In this document: piece by piece, positions 1 through 8,784 of the stretch
How positions within the stretch are numbered: position 1 is the first letter of the stretch
How the letters are laid out: each line of letters opens with the position of its first letter
Assembly: GCA_905200905.1 (NCBI GenBank)
Contig: CAJKMA010000005.1
Location: forward strand, 1-64,000
Direction of reading: 5' to 3'
From: an uncultured Bacillota bacterium
GTDB lineage: Bacteria; Bacillota; Clostridia; Lachnospirales; Lachnospiraceae
DNA length: 64,000 nt
Made by a program: the position numbers and the translations under genes
Notes under the pieces: model-generated
What the model saw: the letters and a program-made list of their open reading frames with translations, nothing else
Databases searched by the model: none
What the model was told of the DNA's origin: nothing

Positions 1-1156
1 TCAAGGTACCAAGTATTCCTCCGGACTCTCCTTTATTTTCTCCGTCACTGATGCTGGCAATATGTTTTCCTACCATCTGAACTGCTGATTTCTGTTCTGG
101 ACTGCACTGGACAGATGCACAATTGATAATCTGAAGTTTCTCCAGAATCGTTTCCGGAAAAACATCCTTCTTAATATTTAAACGTGCACAGTTCTTTACC
201 GTCACACCATCTTCTGCCAGCTCCAGCATTTTTTTATCTACAGTAAGCAACGGTGTATTTTTCAACATCTTCCCTTTTACAATCACCAGTTCTTTGTACT
301 CTGCATCCAGACTACGGAATGCTTCCACCTGGCTTCTCAGCAGGGAAACTTCGCCCGACACATAGAGTTGTTCCACTTTTTCCAGCCATGGAGTGCTGTT
401 TTTATCTATGGTAAGGGAACCATCAATATACAATGTTTTTCCATATTTGGTAACCAGTGCTTCATTCAGAACAGCATCTCCCTTCACATACGCATATCCG
501 GCAGGAACGACTTGCAGTTCTGTATTCTCATCAAACATTCCAATCACATCTGGAATCATCTCTTCCCTGGTCAATACGGATTTTGTAATAAAATGGACAT
601 TTTTCTTTTTTAAGATTTCCATATCAATCTTAGTGTCCAGAATTTTCACTCTTTTATTTGCAAAATATACTCCATTTTCTTTCGCACGCAGATGAAAATA
701 AGAATCCATCTCAAAATCATCTTTTAATTCAATACAGTCATCGGGAATCATCACCGTTGTTCCGTTCACCTGGATATTATCCAGAAAAGCAGCCATGCTT
801 CTCGGGCATCTGATACTTCCGTTTACCTGAATCGTTTTGTATTGTTTCAACAATTCCTGTGTTCCTTGTCCAATGCGAAGATTTCCATTTACAAGAAGAA
901 CTGAATTTTTCTTAACGGCCATATCTCCTGTGATTTCATAATCTCCGTTTACAGTAGAGAACTCCGCATCTTCCTCTACTTCCAGAATGATTTCCACATT
1001 TTCCGTAAGAGGCAAACGATGAAACACTTCTTTGCTGTGGTCATTCACCAAGAGTATTTCTGCATTTAGCATAATCTGTTCGTACCCTGCATAATGTTCT
1101 TCTTTTATCTTTCTTGCATCACAAATCTCACTGTTGATAATTAAATTTTTCTTCAT
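1..1156 (-). CDS. Partial beta-repeat (bactofilin-like) hypothetical protein, C-terminus outside window
   Basis: The frame opens at an ATG (1156..1154) behind a GGAAAGGA ribosome site and stays open to the window edge, giving 385 codons without a stop. The product is soluble, without signal peptide or membrane segment. It contains irregular repeats around short turns of the type V-N-G or I-D-G followed by a strand (LLVNGNLRIG, IQVNGSIRCP, LYIDGSLTID, LYVSGEVSLL). This pattern resembles bactofilins and other stacked beta-helix proteins, but I cannot assign a family. It starts 25 bases after the ECF sigma factor gene and is probably cotranscribed with it. It does not look like an anti-sigma factor. 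Function unknown. Confidence 0.8.
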   Translation of the reverse strand, partial: MKKNLIINSEICDARKIKEEHYAGYEQIMLNAEILLVNDHSKEVFHRLPLTENVEIILEVEEDAEFSTVNGDYEITGDMAVKKNSVLLVNGNLRIGQGTQELLKQYKTIQVNGSIRCPRSMAAFLDNIQVNGTTVMIPDDCIELKDDFEMDSYFHLRAKENGVYFANKRVKILDTKIDMEILKKKNVHFITKSVLTREEMIPDVIGMFDENTELQVVPAGYAYVKGDAVLNEALVTKYGKTLYIDGSLTIDKNSTPWLEKVEQLYVSGEVSLLRSQVEAFRSLDAEYKELVIVKGKMLKNTPLLTVDKKMLELAEDGVTVKNCARLNIKKDVFPETILEKLQIINCASVQCSPEQKSAVQMVGKHIASISDGENKGESGGILGTL

Positions 1157-1181
1157 ATTCTCATTTTCCTTTCCGTTTCTA

Positions 1182-1637
1182 TTAACTCCAGGCTTTCCGC
1201 AGCCGCTTTCTTGCCGAAGCAAGATGGGAACGCACGGTACTGTCTGGCATTTGAAATAAGTTTCCGATTTCTGCGGAAGTGTAACCTTCCAGATACCGCA
1301 TAACAAACAAAAGACGTTCTTCATCCGGCAAAAGATCCAGCATCTGAAAACAGTCAATCTCTGTATATTCTCCTGTTTCCTGAGTTATTTCCGGTAAAGT
1401 CTCTGCTGCGGTTTCAAAAGCACCGTGACGGACATAATCTACATATAAATTCCGAATGGTCCGATACAGCCAGGCTCTTTGCTGCTTCTGGTTTAAATTT
1501 GCAAGTACAGCTTCATGATTCATAGCCCGTACATAGCCTTCCTGAACCAAGTCTTCTGCCAGTTCCTCCTTGCCAGTCATATTCTTACACCAGGCAAGCA
1601 GTTCCTTAGAAAACTCTTGATATAAATGTTCAATCAC
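1182..1637 (-). CDS. ECF-type RNA polymerase sigma factor
   Basis: A 151-residue sigma-70 family protein with only regions 2 and 4. Region 2 is visible near residues 10-70 (LAEDLVQEGYVRA, then RAWLYRTIRNLYVDYVR). Region 4 lies near residues 100-150 (LLPDEERLLFVMRYLEGYT, then the helix-turn-helix SAEIGNLFQMPDSTVRSHL). It would direct RNA polymerase to a small stress- or envelope-type regulon. The start is GTG, seven bases after GGAGG. No gene resembling an anti-sigma factor follows; the next gene encodes the beta-repeat protein, so how its activity is controlled is unclear. A possible self-recognised promoter lies just upstream. Confidence 0.88.
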   Translation of the reverse strand: MIEHLYQEFSKELLAWCKNMTGKEELAEDLVQEGYVRAMNHEAVLANLNQKQQRAWLYRTIRNLYVDYVRHGAFETAAETLPEITQETGEYTEIDCFQMLDLLPDEERLLFVMRYLEGYTSAEIGNLFQMPDSTVRSHLASARKRLRKAWS

Positions 1638-1694
1638 GGTTTCTCCTCCCTTCTGGTTCTATTTTTGTTTCCGGAATTCCTTTTACATAAATAG

Positions 1695-1718
1695 AACGTA
1701 TGAGAAGCCTAAAGTGTT
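1695..1718 (-). promoter_or_regulatory. Possible ECF-type promoter of the sigma factor gene
   Basis: On the minus strand AAC (1718..1716) is separated by 17 bases from CGTT (1698..1695). The AAC -35 core and CGT -10 core at this distance are the usual form of ECF sigma promoters, which often autoregulate. No convincing housekeeping promoter was seen here. This is a short-motif match, so it is tentative. Confidence 0.35.
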
Positions 1719-1757
1719 GAAAGAAAAACGAATTTTTTTATAAAAGGCAGAAAATAA

Positions 1758-2783
1758 TCACTCAATAAACATCGCATCCCCAAAACTAAAGAACCGATAC
1801 CGTTCTTTCACTGCTTCTTCATATGCTTTCATAATATGCTCTTTTCCTGCCAATGCAGAAACCAGCATGAGAAGTGTAGATTCCGGCAAGTGGAAATTCG
1901 TAATTAAGGCATCAATCATTTTAAATTTATATCCTGGATAAATAAAAATTTCTGTCCATCCGCTTTTTGCCTGGAGAATTCCATTTTCATCGGTGGCAGA
2001 TTCCAGAGTTCTGCAGCTTGTAGTTCCCACTGAAATGACCCTTCCACCGTTTTTCTTTGTATCATTAATGAGTTTTGCCTGATCTTCTTCCACCACATAA
2101 AATTCGGAATGCATATGATGATTTTCTACATCATCTACTTTTACCGGGCGGAAGGTACCAAGTCCAACATGAAGGGTAACGTGAGCAATATTGACCCCCA
2201 TATCCTGAATCTGCTGCAATAATTCTTTGGTAAAGTGAAGCCCTGCTGTTGGTGCAGCTGCACTTCCCTCGTTTTTAGCATATACAGTCTGATAACGCTC
2301 TTTGTCCTGTAATTTGTGAGTAATATAAGGAGGCAGAGGCATTTCCCCTAACTGATCCAGAATTTCCTCAAAAATTCCATCGTAAGTAAACTGAATCAAG
2401 CGGTTTCCTTCCTCTACAATGTCCAGAACCTCTCCTATCAACAGTCCATCGCCAAAGCTGATTTTTGTACCTGGTTTTGCTTTCTTTCCTGGTTTTACCA
2501 AAGTTTCCCAAATATTGTTTTCTTTTCTTTTTAAAAGCAGGATTTCAATTCCGGCATCTGTACCAATCTTACTTCCGTACAGACGTGCAGGAATCACACG
2601 GGTATCATTAATCACCAGGCAGTCTCCCGGCTTTAAATACTTCACAATGTGCTTAAAATCGGTATGCTGAATCTCTCCTGTTTTTTTATCTAAATGCATC
2701 AATCTGGAAGAAGAACGGTCCAAAAGCGGATCCTGAGCAATTAATTCTTCCGGTAAATCATAATAAAAATCTGCTGTTCTCAT
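1758..2783 (-). CDS. queA: S-adenosylmethionine:tRNA ribosyltransferase-isomerase QueA
   Basis: QueA transfers and isomerises the ribosyl group of S-adenosylmethionine onto 7-aminomethyl-7-deazaguanine in tRNA, giving epoxyqueuosine. The 341-residue protein has the normal family length and landmarks: N-terminal [23 protein letters not shown] near residue 60, a central LPPYI segment, [10 protein letters not shown] near residue 180, and [16 protein letters not shown] sequence ([12 protein letters not shown]) shortly after. The end VSALAG through [13 protein letters not shown] is also typical. The start ATG follows an AGGGAAG site inside the end of the upstream P-loop gene, only two bases after its stop, so the two are probably cotranscribed. 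Confidence 0.96.
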   Translation of the reverse strand: MRTADFYYDLPEELIAQDPLLDRSSSRLMHLDKKTGEIQHTDFKHIVKYLKPGDCLVINDTRVIPARLYGSKIGTDAGIEILLLKRKENNIWETLVKPGKKAKPGTKISFGDGLLIGEVLDIVEEGNRLIQFTYDGIFEEILDQLGEMPLPPYITHKLQDKERYQTVYAKNEGSAAAPTAGLHFTKELLQQIQDMGVNIAHVTLHVGLGTFRPVKVDDVENHHMHSEFYVVEEDQAKLINDTKKNGGRVISVGTTSCRTLESATDENGILQAKSGWTEIFIYPGYKFKMIDALITNFHLPESTLLMLVSALAGKEHIMKAYEEAVKERYRFFSFGDAMFIE

Positions 2784-2785
2784 AA

Positions 2786-3310
2786 TTACTTCCCTTCTGT
2801 TCTTTCTGATAATGTTTGGTAATATCGATTAAGCTGTTTCTGATTTTTCAGTATGGTTACTTTTTCTGGATAGCGGCGTTTCAATTCTTTTAACTCCTCT
2901 TGTTTCTTTTTGGTTCTTCCATTTTTCAGAATCCACAGCACAAACTCCAAATCGATTTTTTCTTTGCACCCTTCTGCCATACTTTCTCTTGTCTGATTCC
3001 GATAACAAAAATAACGCTTGAACGCCCTGTACAGACAGGTAAAGCGGTTAAATGCAAGAATGAGGATTCTGTCTGCTGCCTCCATCCGTTCCTGATAAAA
3101 GAAATTGGTATAATTCCCATCAATGACCCAGTTTTCCTGCTTCATAAAAGCTCTGACTATACTCCTGGCTTCAACCCTGTTTCGTTCCTGCCAGTTCGCC
3201 ACAAACTGTACGGTATCCAGATACAAAACCGGAACCTGCTCTATTTCACCGATTCGCCTGGCAAGCGTAGACTTTCCCGAACCACTGTATCCACAAATCG
3301 CAGTTTTCAT
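2786..3310 (-). CDS. P-loop kinase-like protein (DNA topology modulation/FlaR-type)
   Basis: A 174-residue nucleotide-binding protein opening with a Walker A loop, [13 protein letters not shown], near residue 5. An LYLDTVQF segment near residue 30 and [11 protein letters not shown] near residue 60 match the small adenylate-kinase-like proteins annotated as topology modulation or FlaR proteins. The C-terminus is basic and probably helical. An earlier in-frame ATG exists at 3328, but AAAGGAG lies eight bases before the ATG at 3310, so that is the start chosen. It sits two bases upstream of queA. The substrate is unknown; the family name does not establish a role in DNA topology. Confidence 0.8.
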   Translation of the reverse strand: MKTAICGYSGSGKSTLARRIGEIEQVPVLYLDTVQFVANWQERNRVEARSIVRAFMKQENWVIDGNYTNFFYQERMEAADRILILAFNRFTCLYRAFKRYFCYRNQTRESMAEGCKEKIDLEFVLWILKNGRTKKKQEELKELKRRYPEKVTILKNQKQLNRYYQTLSERTEGK

Positions 3311-3392
3311 TTGGCCAACTCCTTTCATCCTGTTTTTCGTAAAAGTTCAGAAGAAAAGACTGCACTCCTGCAGCCTTTCCATCTTCTTACTC

Positions 3393-3995
3393 TTAATAAT
3401 ATACCACATCTTCCTCCAGAAGTATAGCTTTGTTCTCCCGCACTTCTACGATATTGACTCCACAGTTTGGAGGAACTTTTCCGTGCCAGAAGTTTTCTAT
3501 ACTGGCATCTTCATACACATTCTGAAGAAGTGCACGTACTGCACAGCCATGGGAAGCAATAAGGATGGTTTTATCCTGCAATTCTTCCCTGGACGTAATG
3601 TCTTCCCAGAATGCCTTTGTTCTGGCACAGATCTGGGAGAGCTCCTCTCCCCCTTCCGGTGCCTGATACCGCTCTGTATGATGGAAGAAATTGTCCAGCA
3701 TAGACGGCGGAAGCAACGCAGATTCTCTGCCTTCCCAGTCGCCGAAGGAAATCTCCTGGATTCTTTCATCCGGATAAACCGGAATTTCTCTTCCATTTAA
3801 AACCAGTCTTGCAGTTTCTCTTGCTCTTTTTAAGGGACTGGTGAAACAGCAGTAAAAGGGAACATCCATGAGTGCTTTCCCTGTCACCTTTGCAAGTGCA
3901 ACTCCTTTTTCATTCAACTCTGTATCAGAGGCTCCCTGCAACCTACGCTGTACATTCCACTGAGTCTCTCCGTGGCGGATAATATATAACTTCAT
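3393..3995 (-). CDS. Histidine phosphatase family protein (phosphoglycerate mutase-like)
   Basis: A 200-residue member of the histidine phosphatase superfamily. The phosphohistidine motif IIRHGETQWN is at residues 5-14, with the phosphate-pocket segment FTSPLKRARETA near residue 55. EISFGDWEGR is near residue 81 and the second catalytic histidine lies in LIASHGCAVRALL near residue 143. Members dephosphorylate small metabolites such as alpha-ribazole phosphate, sugar phosphates or nucleotides; the substrate cannot be read from sequence. It starts after AAGGAG and lies 12 bases downstream of pheT, so it may be the last gene of the pheST transcript. Confidence 0.88.
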   Translation of the reverse strand: MKLYIIRHGETQWNVQRRLQGASDTELNEKGVALAKVTGKALMDVPFYCCFTSPLKRARETARLVLNGREIPVYPDERIQEISFGDWEGRESALLPPSMLDNFFHHTERYQAPEGGEELSQICARTKAFWEDITSREELQDKTILIASHGCAVRALLQNVYEDASIENFWHGKVPPNCGVNIVEVRENKAILLEEDVVYY

Positions 3996-4007
3996 GAAAC
4001 CTACTCC

Positions 4008-6428
4008 TTATGAACGCAGGGTTACCTGTAAGTTTCTGTCCAGATTTTTCAGGATTTTCTTAACAAATCCATCTACTGCATTTGCTGTAAATTCTTCTTC
4101 CTTTGGTGTAAATAATACGGTAAATGCCATACTCTTCTGGTTTTCCTGAATCTGTTTTCCTTCATATACGTCAAACAGTTCTACGGATTTTACATATTTA
4201 CAGGACTCTTTAATACAGTCTTCAATCTGTCCGCAAGTCACTGCTTTATCCATAACAAGTGCCAGGTCACGTTTTTCTTCCTGGAATTTTGGCAGTGGCT
4301 CAAATACAGGTGTAATTCCGTACCACCGAGATAAGGTTTCCAGATCTAATTCCATGACATATGCAGATACTCGCATATCTTCGCTGTCCTGGATTTCATA
4401 AGAAACTTTTCCTAAATATCCAACCTCTTCTCCGTTACAGTGAACAGATGCTGTCTGATATGGATGCAGGTATGTTTTCTGTGCAGGCTCATAAGTAAAG
4501 TTCAGGCAAAGAGCATCTGCTACCGTTTCTGCCAGTCCCTTTAAGGTAAAGAAGGATTCTTCTTTTCCAAATACACCAACGCAAAGAGTCTCTCTCTCAT
4601 CAGGATATTCTGTCAAAGGAAGTTCTTTTGGAATAAATTTGCTTCCAACTTCAAAGATACGGCCTTCTAAGGTACCTCTCTTCTGGTTTCTTGCCATAGC
4701 GTGAATCATACCAGGAGCCAAGGTTGTTCTCATAAGGGACAGGTCTTCGTTAATCGGATTCATAAGACGGATTGCATGTCTTTCTGGTGCATCAGCAGGA
4801 AGATTTAACATATCCAAATCTGATGGTGAGAAGAAAGAATAATGGATTCCCTCGTAAGCACCTGCACTACAGAGAGCTTTTTTCACTTTTAAGGTTGTTT
4901 TCTGTCTCTTGTTCATTCCACCTGTAGTCACTTTTGCGGATGGCATGAAAGTAGAGATGACATGGTCATATCCATACATACGGATGACTTCTTCCGCAAT
5001 ATCCGGATAAGATTCTACATCTTCTCTGAAAGCCGGAACTTGAATGGTCAGTTCATCTCCCTGGATGGCTGGTGCAAACTGAAGGTTATCCAGAATACGG
5101 AGGATGTCTTCGTCTGGAACCTGGATACCAAGTACCTGATTTACTTTTTCTACACTCATTTTCATTTCTACAGGTTCAATGGAGTTTCCTGTATTCACAT
5201 CCACATGAGTAGAAGAAACTTTTCCGCATCCTAATTCTTCCATTAAATGAAGAGCACGTTTCATTGCCATTACGGTTGTATATTCATCCACGCCTTTTGC
5301 AAAACGGGCACTGGAATCAGAAACCTGGCCAAGAGCACGGGAGCTCTTTCTTACATTGTCACGGGCAAATTTTGCTGCTTCAAACATTACCTCTGTTGTG
5401 GTATCACGGATTTCAGAATTTAATCCTCCCATAATACCTGCTAATGCTACGGATTTTACACCGTCACAGATAACTAAATTAGATGGGTTTAAAGTAAATT
5501 CTTTTTCATCTAACGTAACGATTTTTTCGCCTTCTTCTGCTCTTCTTACATTGATAGCATTTCCTTCCAGATAAGAACAGTCAAATGCATGCATCGGCTG
5601 TCCCAGTTCTTTTAATACATAGTTGGTAATGTCTACCACGTTTGAGATGGAGTCCAGACCAACCAGAGCCAGTCTTCTCTTCATCCATGCTGGGGATTCT
5701 GTGATTTTTACATCATGTACATAGTGTGCAATATAGCGTGGGCAGATATCCTGTGCCTCTACCTTTGCCTGAAATCCCTCTTTTTTCACTTCTGTTTCTG
5801 TGTAATCTAAGGCAGGCTCATGAAGTTCGGTTCCAAGTACGGCAGCTACTTCTCTGGCAATACCGAAAATACTCTGGCAGTCTGGCCTGTTTGCTGTGAT
5901 GGCAATATCAAAAATCCAGTCATCCAGTCCCAGGATTGGTTTTACATCTGCACCGATTTCGGCATCTTCTGGAAGCACCAAAAGTCCATTGTAACCAGCT
6001 CCCGGATACATATCTTCGCTGACACCAAGCTCCACACCGGAACAAAGCATTCCAAAGGATTCATATCCTCTTAATTTTCCTTTTTTGATGGTCATAACAC
6101 CTTCAATGGTCTTATGATCTTTTGCTGTTGCATAAACCGTTGCCCCAACTAATGCCACCGGATATTTTCCGCCTGCTTTTACATTATCTGCTCCACAGCA
6201 AATCTGAAGAAGCTCTTCTTCTCCTACATTCACTTTGCAAAGGCTTAAATGAGTGTCCGGAATTCTTTCGCATTCTTCCACATAACCAACAACAACTTTG
6301 CTAATATCTTTTCCAACCTCTGTTAATTCTTCTACTTCAAAACCGCAGGAAAACAGTTTTTTCTCCAGTTCCTTTGGCTCTACATCGATATCTACGTAAT
6401 CTTTCAACCAGCTTAATGGTACTAACAT
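4008..6428 (-). CDS. pheT: Phenylalanine--tRNA ligase beta subunit
   Basis: The 806-residue beta chain of the (alpha-beta)2 phenylalanyl-tRNA synthetase. Domains in order: the N-terminal MLVPLSWLKDYVD segment, an EMAP/OB tRNA-binding domain (near 40-150, VVVGYVEECERIPDTHLSLCKV), the B3/B4 editing domain that hydrolyses mischarged Tyr-tRNA (near 210-400, including NVVDITNYVL and HAFD), the B5 DNA-binding-like domain, the catalytic-like core with MRTTLAPG, and the C-terminal ferredoxin-fold anticodon-binding domain ending in TLRS. Length is normal. The start follows GGAGG. It lies 18 bases after pheS and shares the T-box leader upstream of it. Confidence 0.97.
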   Translation of the reverse strand: MLVPLSWLKDYVDIDVEPKELEKKLFSCGFEVEELTEVGKDISKVVVGYVEECERIPDTHLSLCKVNVGEEELLQICCGADNVKAGGKYPVALVGATVYATAKDHKTIEGVMTIKKGKLRGYESFGMLCSGVELGVSEDMYPGAGYNGLLVLPEDAEIGADVKPILGLDDWIFDIAITANRPDCQSIFGIAREVAAVLGTELHEPALDYTETEVKKEGFQAKVEAQDICPRYIAHYVHDVKITESPAWMKRRLALVGLDSISNVVDITNYVLKELGQPMHAFDCSYLEGNAINVRRAEEGEKIVTLDEKEFTLNPSNLVICDGVKSVALAGIMGGLNSEIRDTTTEVMFEAAKFARDNVRKSSRALGQVSDSSARFAKGVDEYTTVMAMKRALHLMEELGCGKVSSTHVDVNTGNSIEPVEMKMSVEKVNQVLGIQVPDEDILRILDNLQFAPAIQGDELTIQVPAFREDVESYPDIAEEVIRMYGYDHVISTFMPSAKVTTGGMNKRQKTTLKVKKALCSAGAYEGIHYSFFSPSDLDMLNLPADAPERHAIRLMNPINEDLSLMRTTLAPGMIHAMARNQKRGTLEGRIFEVGSKFIPKELPLTEYPDERETLCVGVFGKEESFFTLKGLAETVADALCLNFTYEPAQKTYLHPYQTASVHCNGEEVGYLGKVSYEIQDSEDMRVSAYVMELDLETLSRWYGITPVFEPLPKFQEEKRDLALVMDKAVTCGQIEDCIKESCKYVKSVELFDVYEGKQIQENQKSMAFTVLFTPKEEEFTANAVDGFVKKILKNLDRNLQVTLRS

Positions 6429-6446
6429 AACAAACCTCCGTCTTTT

Positions 6447-7481
6447 TTAATCATCAATCTGTTCTAATACTCGTAAGTCAGATTCAAACAGCAGTTTAAT
6501 ATTATTGATACCGTATTTTAACATTGCTGTACGTTCAATACCGATACCAAATGCCAGACCACTGTATTCCTCGGAATCAATACCACAGTTTTCCAGAACT
6601 TTTTTATTTACAATACCTGCACCCAGGACTTCGATCCATCCAGTGCCTTTGCACAGCTTACAGCCTTTTCCGCCACATGCGAAACAACTGCAGTCAACTT
6701 CTACAGAAGGCTCTGTAAATGGGAAGTAAGAAGGTCTTAAACGTGTCGTAGTACCTTCCCCATAAATTTTCTGTACGAAAACATCCAGCATACCTTTCAG
6801 GTCACAAAGTGTAATACCTTTGTCTACAACCAGACCTTCCATCTGAGTAAACATTGGAGAGTGCGTTGCATCATCATCAGAACGGAATACTTTACCAGGA
6901 GATAAAATCTTAATCGGTGGTTTTTTGTTTTCCATTACATGAATCTGTCCTGCTGATGTCTGGGTACGGAGTAAAAACTCAGGAGACAGATAGAAGGTAT
7001 CCTGCATATCACGTGCCGGATGATCCTGTGGAGTATTTAATGCTGTAAAGTTATAGTAATCGGTTTCGATTTCTGTACCTTCATACACTTCAAATCCCAT
7101 GGAAGAGAATACATCGATCAACTGATTTCTCACCTGAGTAATCGGGTGAAGATTTCCGGTTTTTTTCTTAGCAGCCGGCATGGTGATATCGATTTTTTCA
7201 CTTTCGTATCTTTGCTGCAGTTCTTTTGCTTTTAATTTCTCATCCAGTTCTTCAAAACATCCTGTTGCCCATTCTTTCAGTTCATTGACACTTTTTCCGT
7301 AGGCAGCTCTGTTTTCTGGAGCAATGTTTCGCATCTCCTTCATTAACTGGCCGATTTTCCCTTTTTTAGAATCCAGGTAGGATTTTTTAAATTCATATAC
7401 TTCTTTGGAACTTTCTAACTGTTCCATTCCATCCAGAATTTCCTGCTTGATCTGGGCAAGCTTATTGTTCAATTCCTGCAT
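6447..7481 (-). CDS. pheS: Phenylalanine--tRNA ligase alpha subunit
   Basis: The catalytic alpha chain, 344 residues. An N-terminal coiled coil that binds tRNA spans roughly residues 1-90. The class II core carries [20 protein letters not shown] near residue 112, the motif 2 region around [12 protein letters not shown], and motif 3 [18 protein letters not shown] near the end. A cysteine cluster ([14 protein letters not shown]) near residue 275 is typical of clostridial PheS. The reading frame extends upstream into the T-box, but AAAGGAG placed before the ATG at 7481 defines the start. Expression is controlled by the T-box leader at 7504-7774. Confidence 0.97.
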   Translation of the reverse strand: MQELNNKLAQIKQEILDGMEQLESSKEVYEFKKSYLDSKKGKIGQLMKEMRNIAPENRAAYGKSVNELKEWATGCFEELDEKLKAKELQQRYESEKIDITMPAAKKKTGNLHPITQVRNQLIDVFSSMGFEVYEGTEIETDYYNFTALNTPQDHPARDMQDTFYLSPEFLLRTQTSAGQIHVMENKKPPIKILSPGKVFRSDDDATHSPMFTQMEGLVVDKGITLCDLKGMLDVFVQKIYGEGTTTRLRPSYFPFTEPSVEVDCSCFACGGKGCKLCKGTGWIEVLGAGIVNKKVLENCGIDSEEYSGLAFGIGIERTAMLKYGINNIKLLFESDLRVLEQIDD

Positions 7482-7503
7482 CGTATTCTGCTCCTTTTTA
7501 TTA

Positions 7504-7774
7504 TAATTGTAGAAAAAGAAAAAGACCCCATCCCCCAAAAAGGGACGAAGTCGATAATCCGTGGTACCACCCTTGTTCCTGCTGCACATATGCTGCAGGC
7601 ACTCCAATCTGTTTAACGCACAGTCACGTCATCTCTTACTCTTCTTTCAGAAATGCAGCTCCAGTGGGAATCTCAATACTTATCTGAACTGAGGAAAGCT
7701 TTCAGCCGGTGGCTCTCCCTCTCTGACAGAAAATAAATATCTACGGACACTTTCTTTGCCTTTTCCTATATCTG
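7504..7774 (-). promoter_or_regulatory. T-box leader controlling pheST
   Basis: The transcript upstream of pheS contains the T-box core AGGGTGGTACCACG (complement around 7560-7573), followed by a strong intrinsic terminator. The 5' part has GAGGGAGAGCCACCGGCTGAAAG-like stem I features. A UUC triplet at 7652..7650 is in a plausible specifier position for uncharged tRNA-Phe, though I could not fold the whole stem. When tRNA-Phe is uncharged the antiterminator should form and pheST be read through. The context upstream of a phenylalanyl synthetase supports the assignment. Confidence 0.93.
7512..7552 (-). terminator. Intrinsic terminator of the pheST T-box
   Basis: GACTTCGTCCC and GGGATGGGGTC pair over 11 positions with several G-U pairs (complement 7524-7552). 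They are followed on the minus strand by a T-rich run at 7523-7512. This is the off-state hairpin of the T-box. Confidence 0.9.
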
Positions 7775-7780
7775 TACCTT

Positions 7781-7809
7781 ATTGTAGCCATTTTCCTGGA
7801 TTCTGTCAA
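7781..7809 (-). promoter_or_regulatory. Promoter of the pheST T-box leader
   Basis: On the minus strand TTGACA (7809..7804), a 17-base spacer and TACAAT (7786..7781). Transcription would begin near 7774, at the start of the T-box leader. Near-consensus housekeeping promoter. Confidence 0.85.
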
Positions 7810-7816
7810 GAAGTTC

Positions 7817-8734
7817 TTATGGAGATTCCTCGTTTTCTTCCGTATCTTCTTCCCCAAGTTTTAAAAGCTGTTGGTATTCCCGTCGTATGGTCTCTGCTGC
7901 GATCTGATGAAGCTTACGGAATTTTTCCTCAAAATAATGATTTACCTGGGCTCCAATCATCACAAACATCATACAAAAATACAACCACAATAGAATTAGC
8001 ACAATGGTGGTCATGCTTCCGTACATATTGGAAAACCCACTATAAGAATCCACGTATAAGGAAAAGCCAAAAGAAAACGCTGACCAGCACACTGCACATA
8101 AAACAGCTCCCGGAAGCTGACTTCTAAAGGTGGCTTTTCTATTGGGAATAAACTTATACATAAGTAGAAAAACCAGGCACAAAGTACTCATGGTAATCAC
8201 GACTCTCATGCTGATAATCATAGCCACAATCTGATCCATAAAGGGCAGACGCTTACTTAATTCTCTTTGAAGACTATTTCCAAAAACCTGAAGAATCAAG
8301 GTAGAAACAATAGCCAAAATAAAAACTAACGTATAAAAAACCGCCCGAATTCTGGTAATAAAATAATTACGGGTTTCTTTTATTTGATAAATAGAATTAA
8401 ATCCATTGGTCAACGCCTGAATCCCTTTTCCAGCAGACCAAAGAGCCAGTACTGCAGAAACCGGTACCACACCTAGAGATTTCTCATAGACTTCCCAAAC
8501 AATCCCTTCAATAAACCCCTGAAACTGCTCTGGACACACATGCATAATAGCCCGGATGACTTCTTCCCTAGTAAGTGGCGTATACTTAATAGAAGTCATT
8601 AAAAGCAGCATAAAAGGAATAAAAGACAGTATGATAAAATAGGCCGCCTGAGCTGCATATGCAGTTGCATGGCGCCTTCCCATACTGTCTATAAATCCCA
8701 TAATGGTCTCTGCTGCTTTTTTCAGTCCTTTCAT
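7817..8734 (-). CDS. YihY/BrkB family inner-membrane protein
   Basis: A 305-residue polytopic membrane protein of the YihY/virulence factor BrkB family. It has an N-terminal amphipathic segment, AAYAAQAAYFIILSFIPFMLLL near residue 25, and about six membrane helices. The family marker GAVLCAVCWSAFSFGFSLYV is near residue 210, followed by a conserved YGSMTTIVLILLWLYF helix. The C-terminus is charged and cytoplasmic. Family members are often misnamed ribonuclease BN; the biochemical function is not established. The first in-frame ATG is at 8770, but AAAGGAG lies before the ATG at 8734, so the latter is preferred. It lies 50 bases after the SpoIID-family gene. Confidence 0.9.
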   Translation of the reverse strand: MKGLKKAAETIMGFIDSMGRRHATAYAAQAAYFIILSFIPFMLLLMTSIKYTPLTREEVIRAIMHVCPEQFQGFIEGIVWEVYEKSLGVVPVSAVLALWSAGKGIQALTNGFNSIYQIKETRNYFITRIRAVFYTLVFILAIVSTLILQVFGNSLQRELSKRLPFMDQIVAMIISMRVVITMSTLCLVFLLMYKFIPNRKATFRSQLPGAVLCAVCWSAFSFGFSLYVDSYSGFSNMYGSMTTIVLILLWLYFCMMFVMIGAQVNHYFEEKFRKLHQIAAETIRREYQQLLKLGEEDTEENEESP

Positions 8735-8784
8735 ATCTGCTCCTTTTGCTTTTTCCAACAATTTCGGCAATTATATCATGAATT

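Noticed and set aside
2900..3800. Plus-strand frames across the P-loop and histidine phosphatase genes
   Set aside because: They oppose two clear coding genes and have no family features.
7817..8734. Ribonuclease BN
   Set aside because: This is a historical misannotation of the YihY/BrkB family; the protein is a polytopic membrane protein without nuclease motifs.
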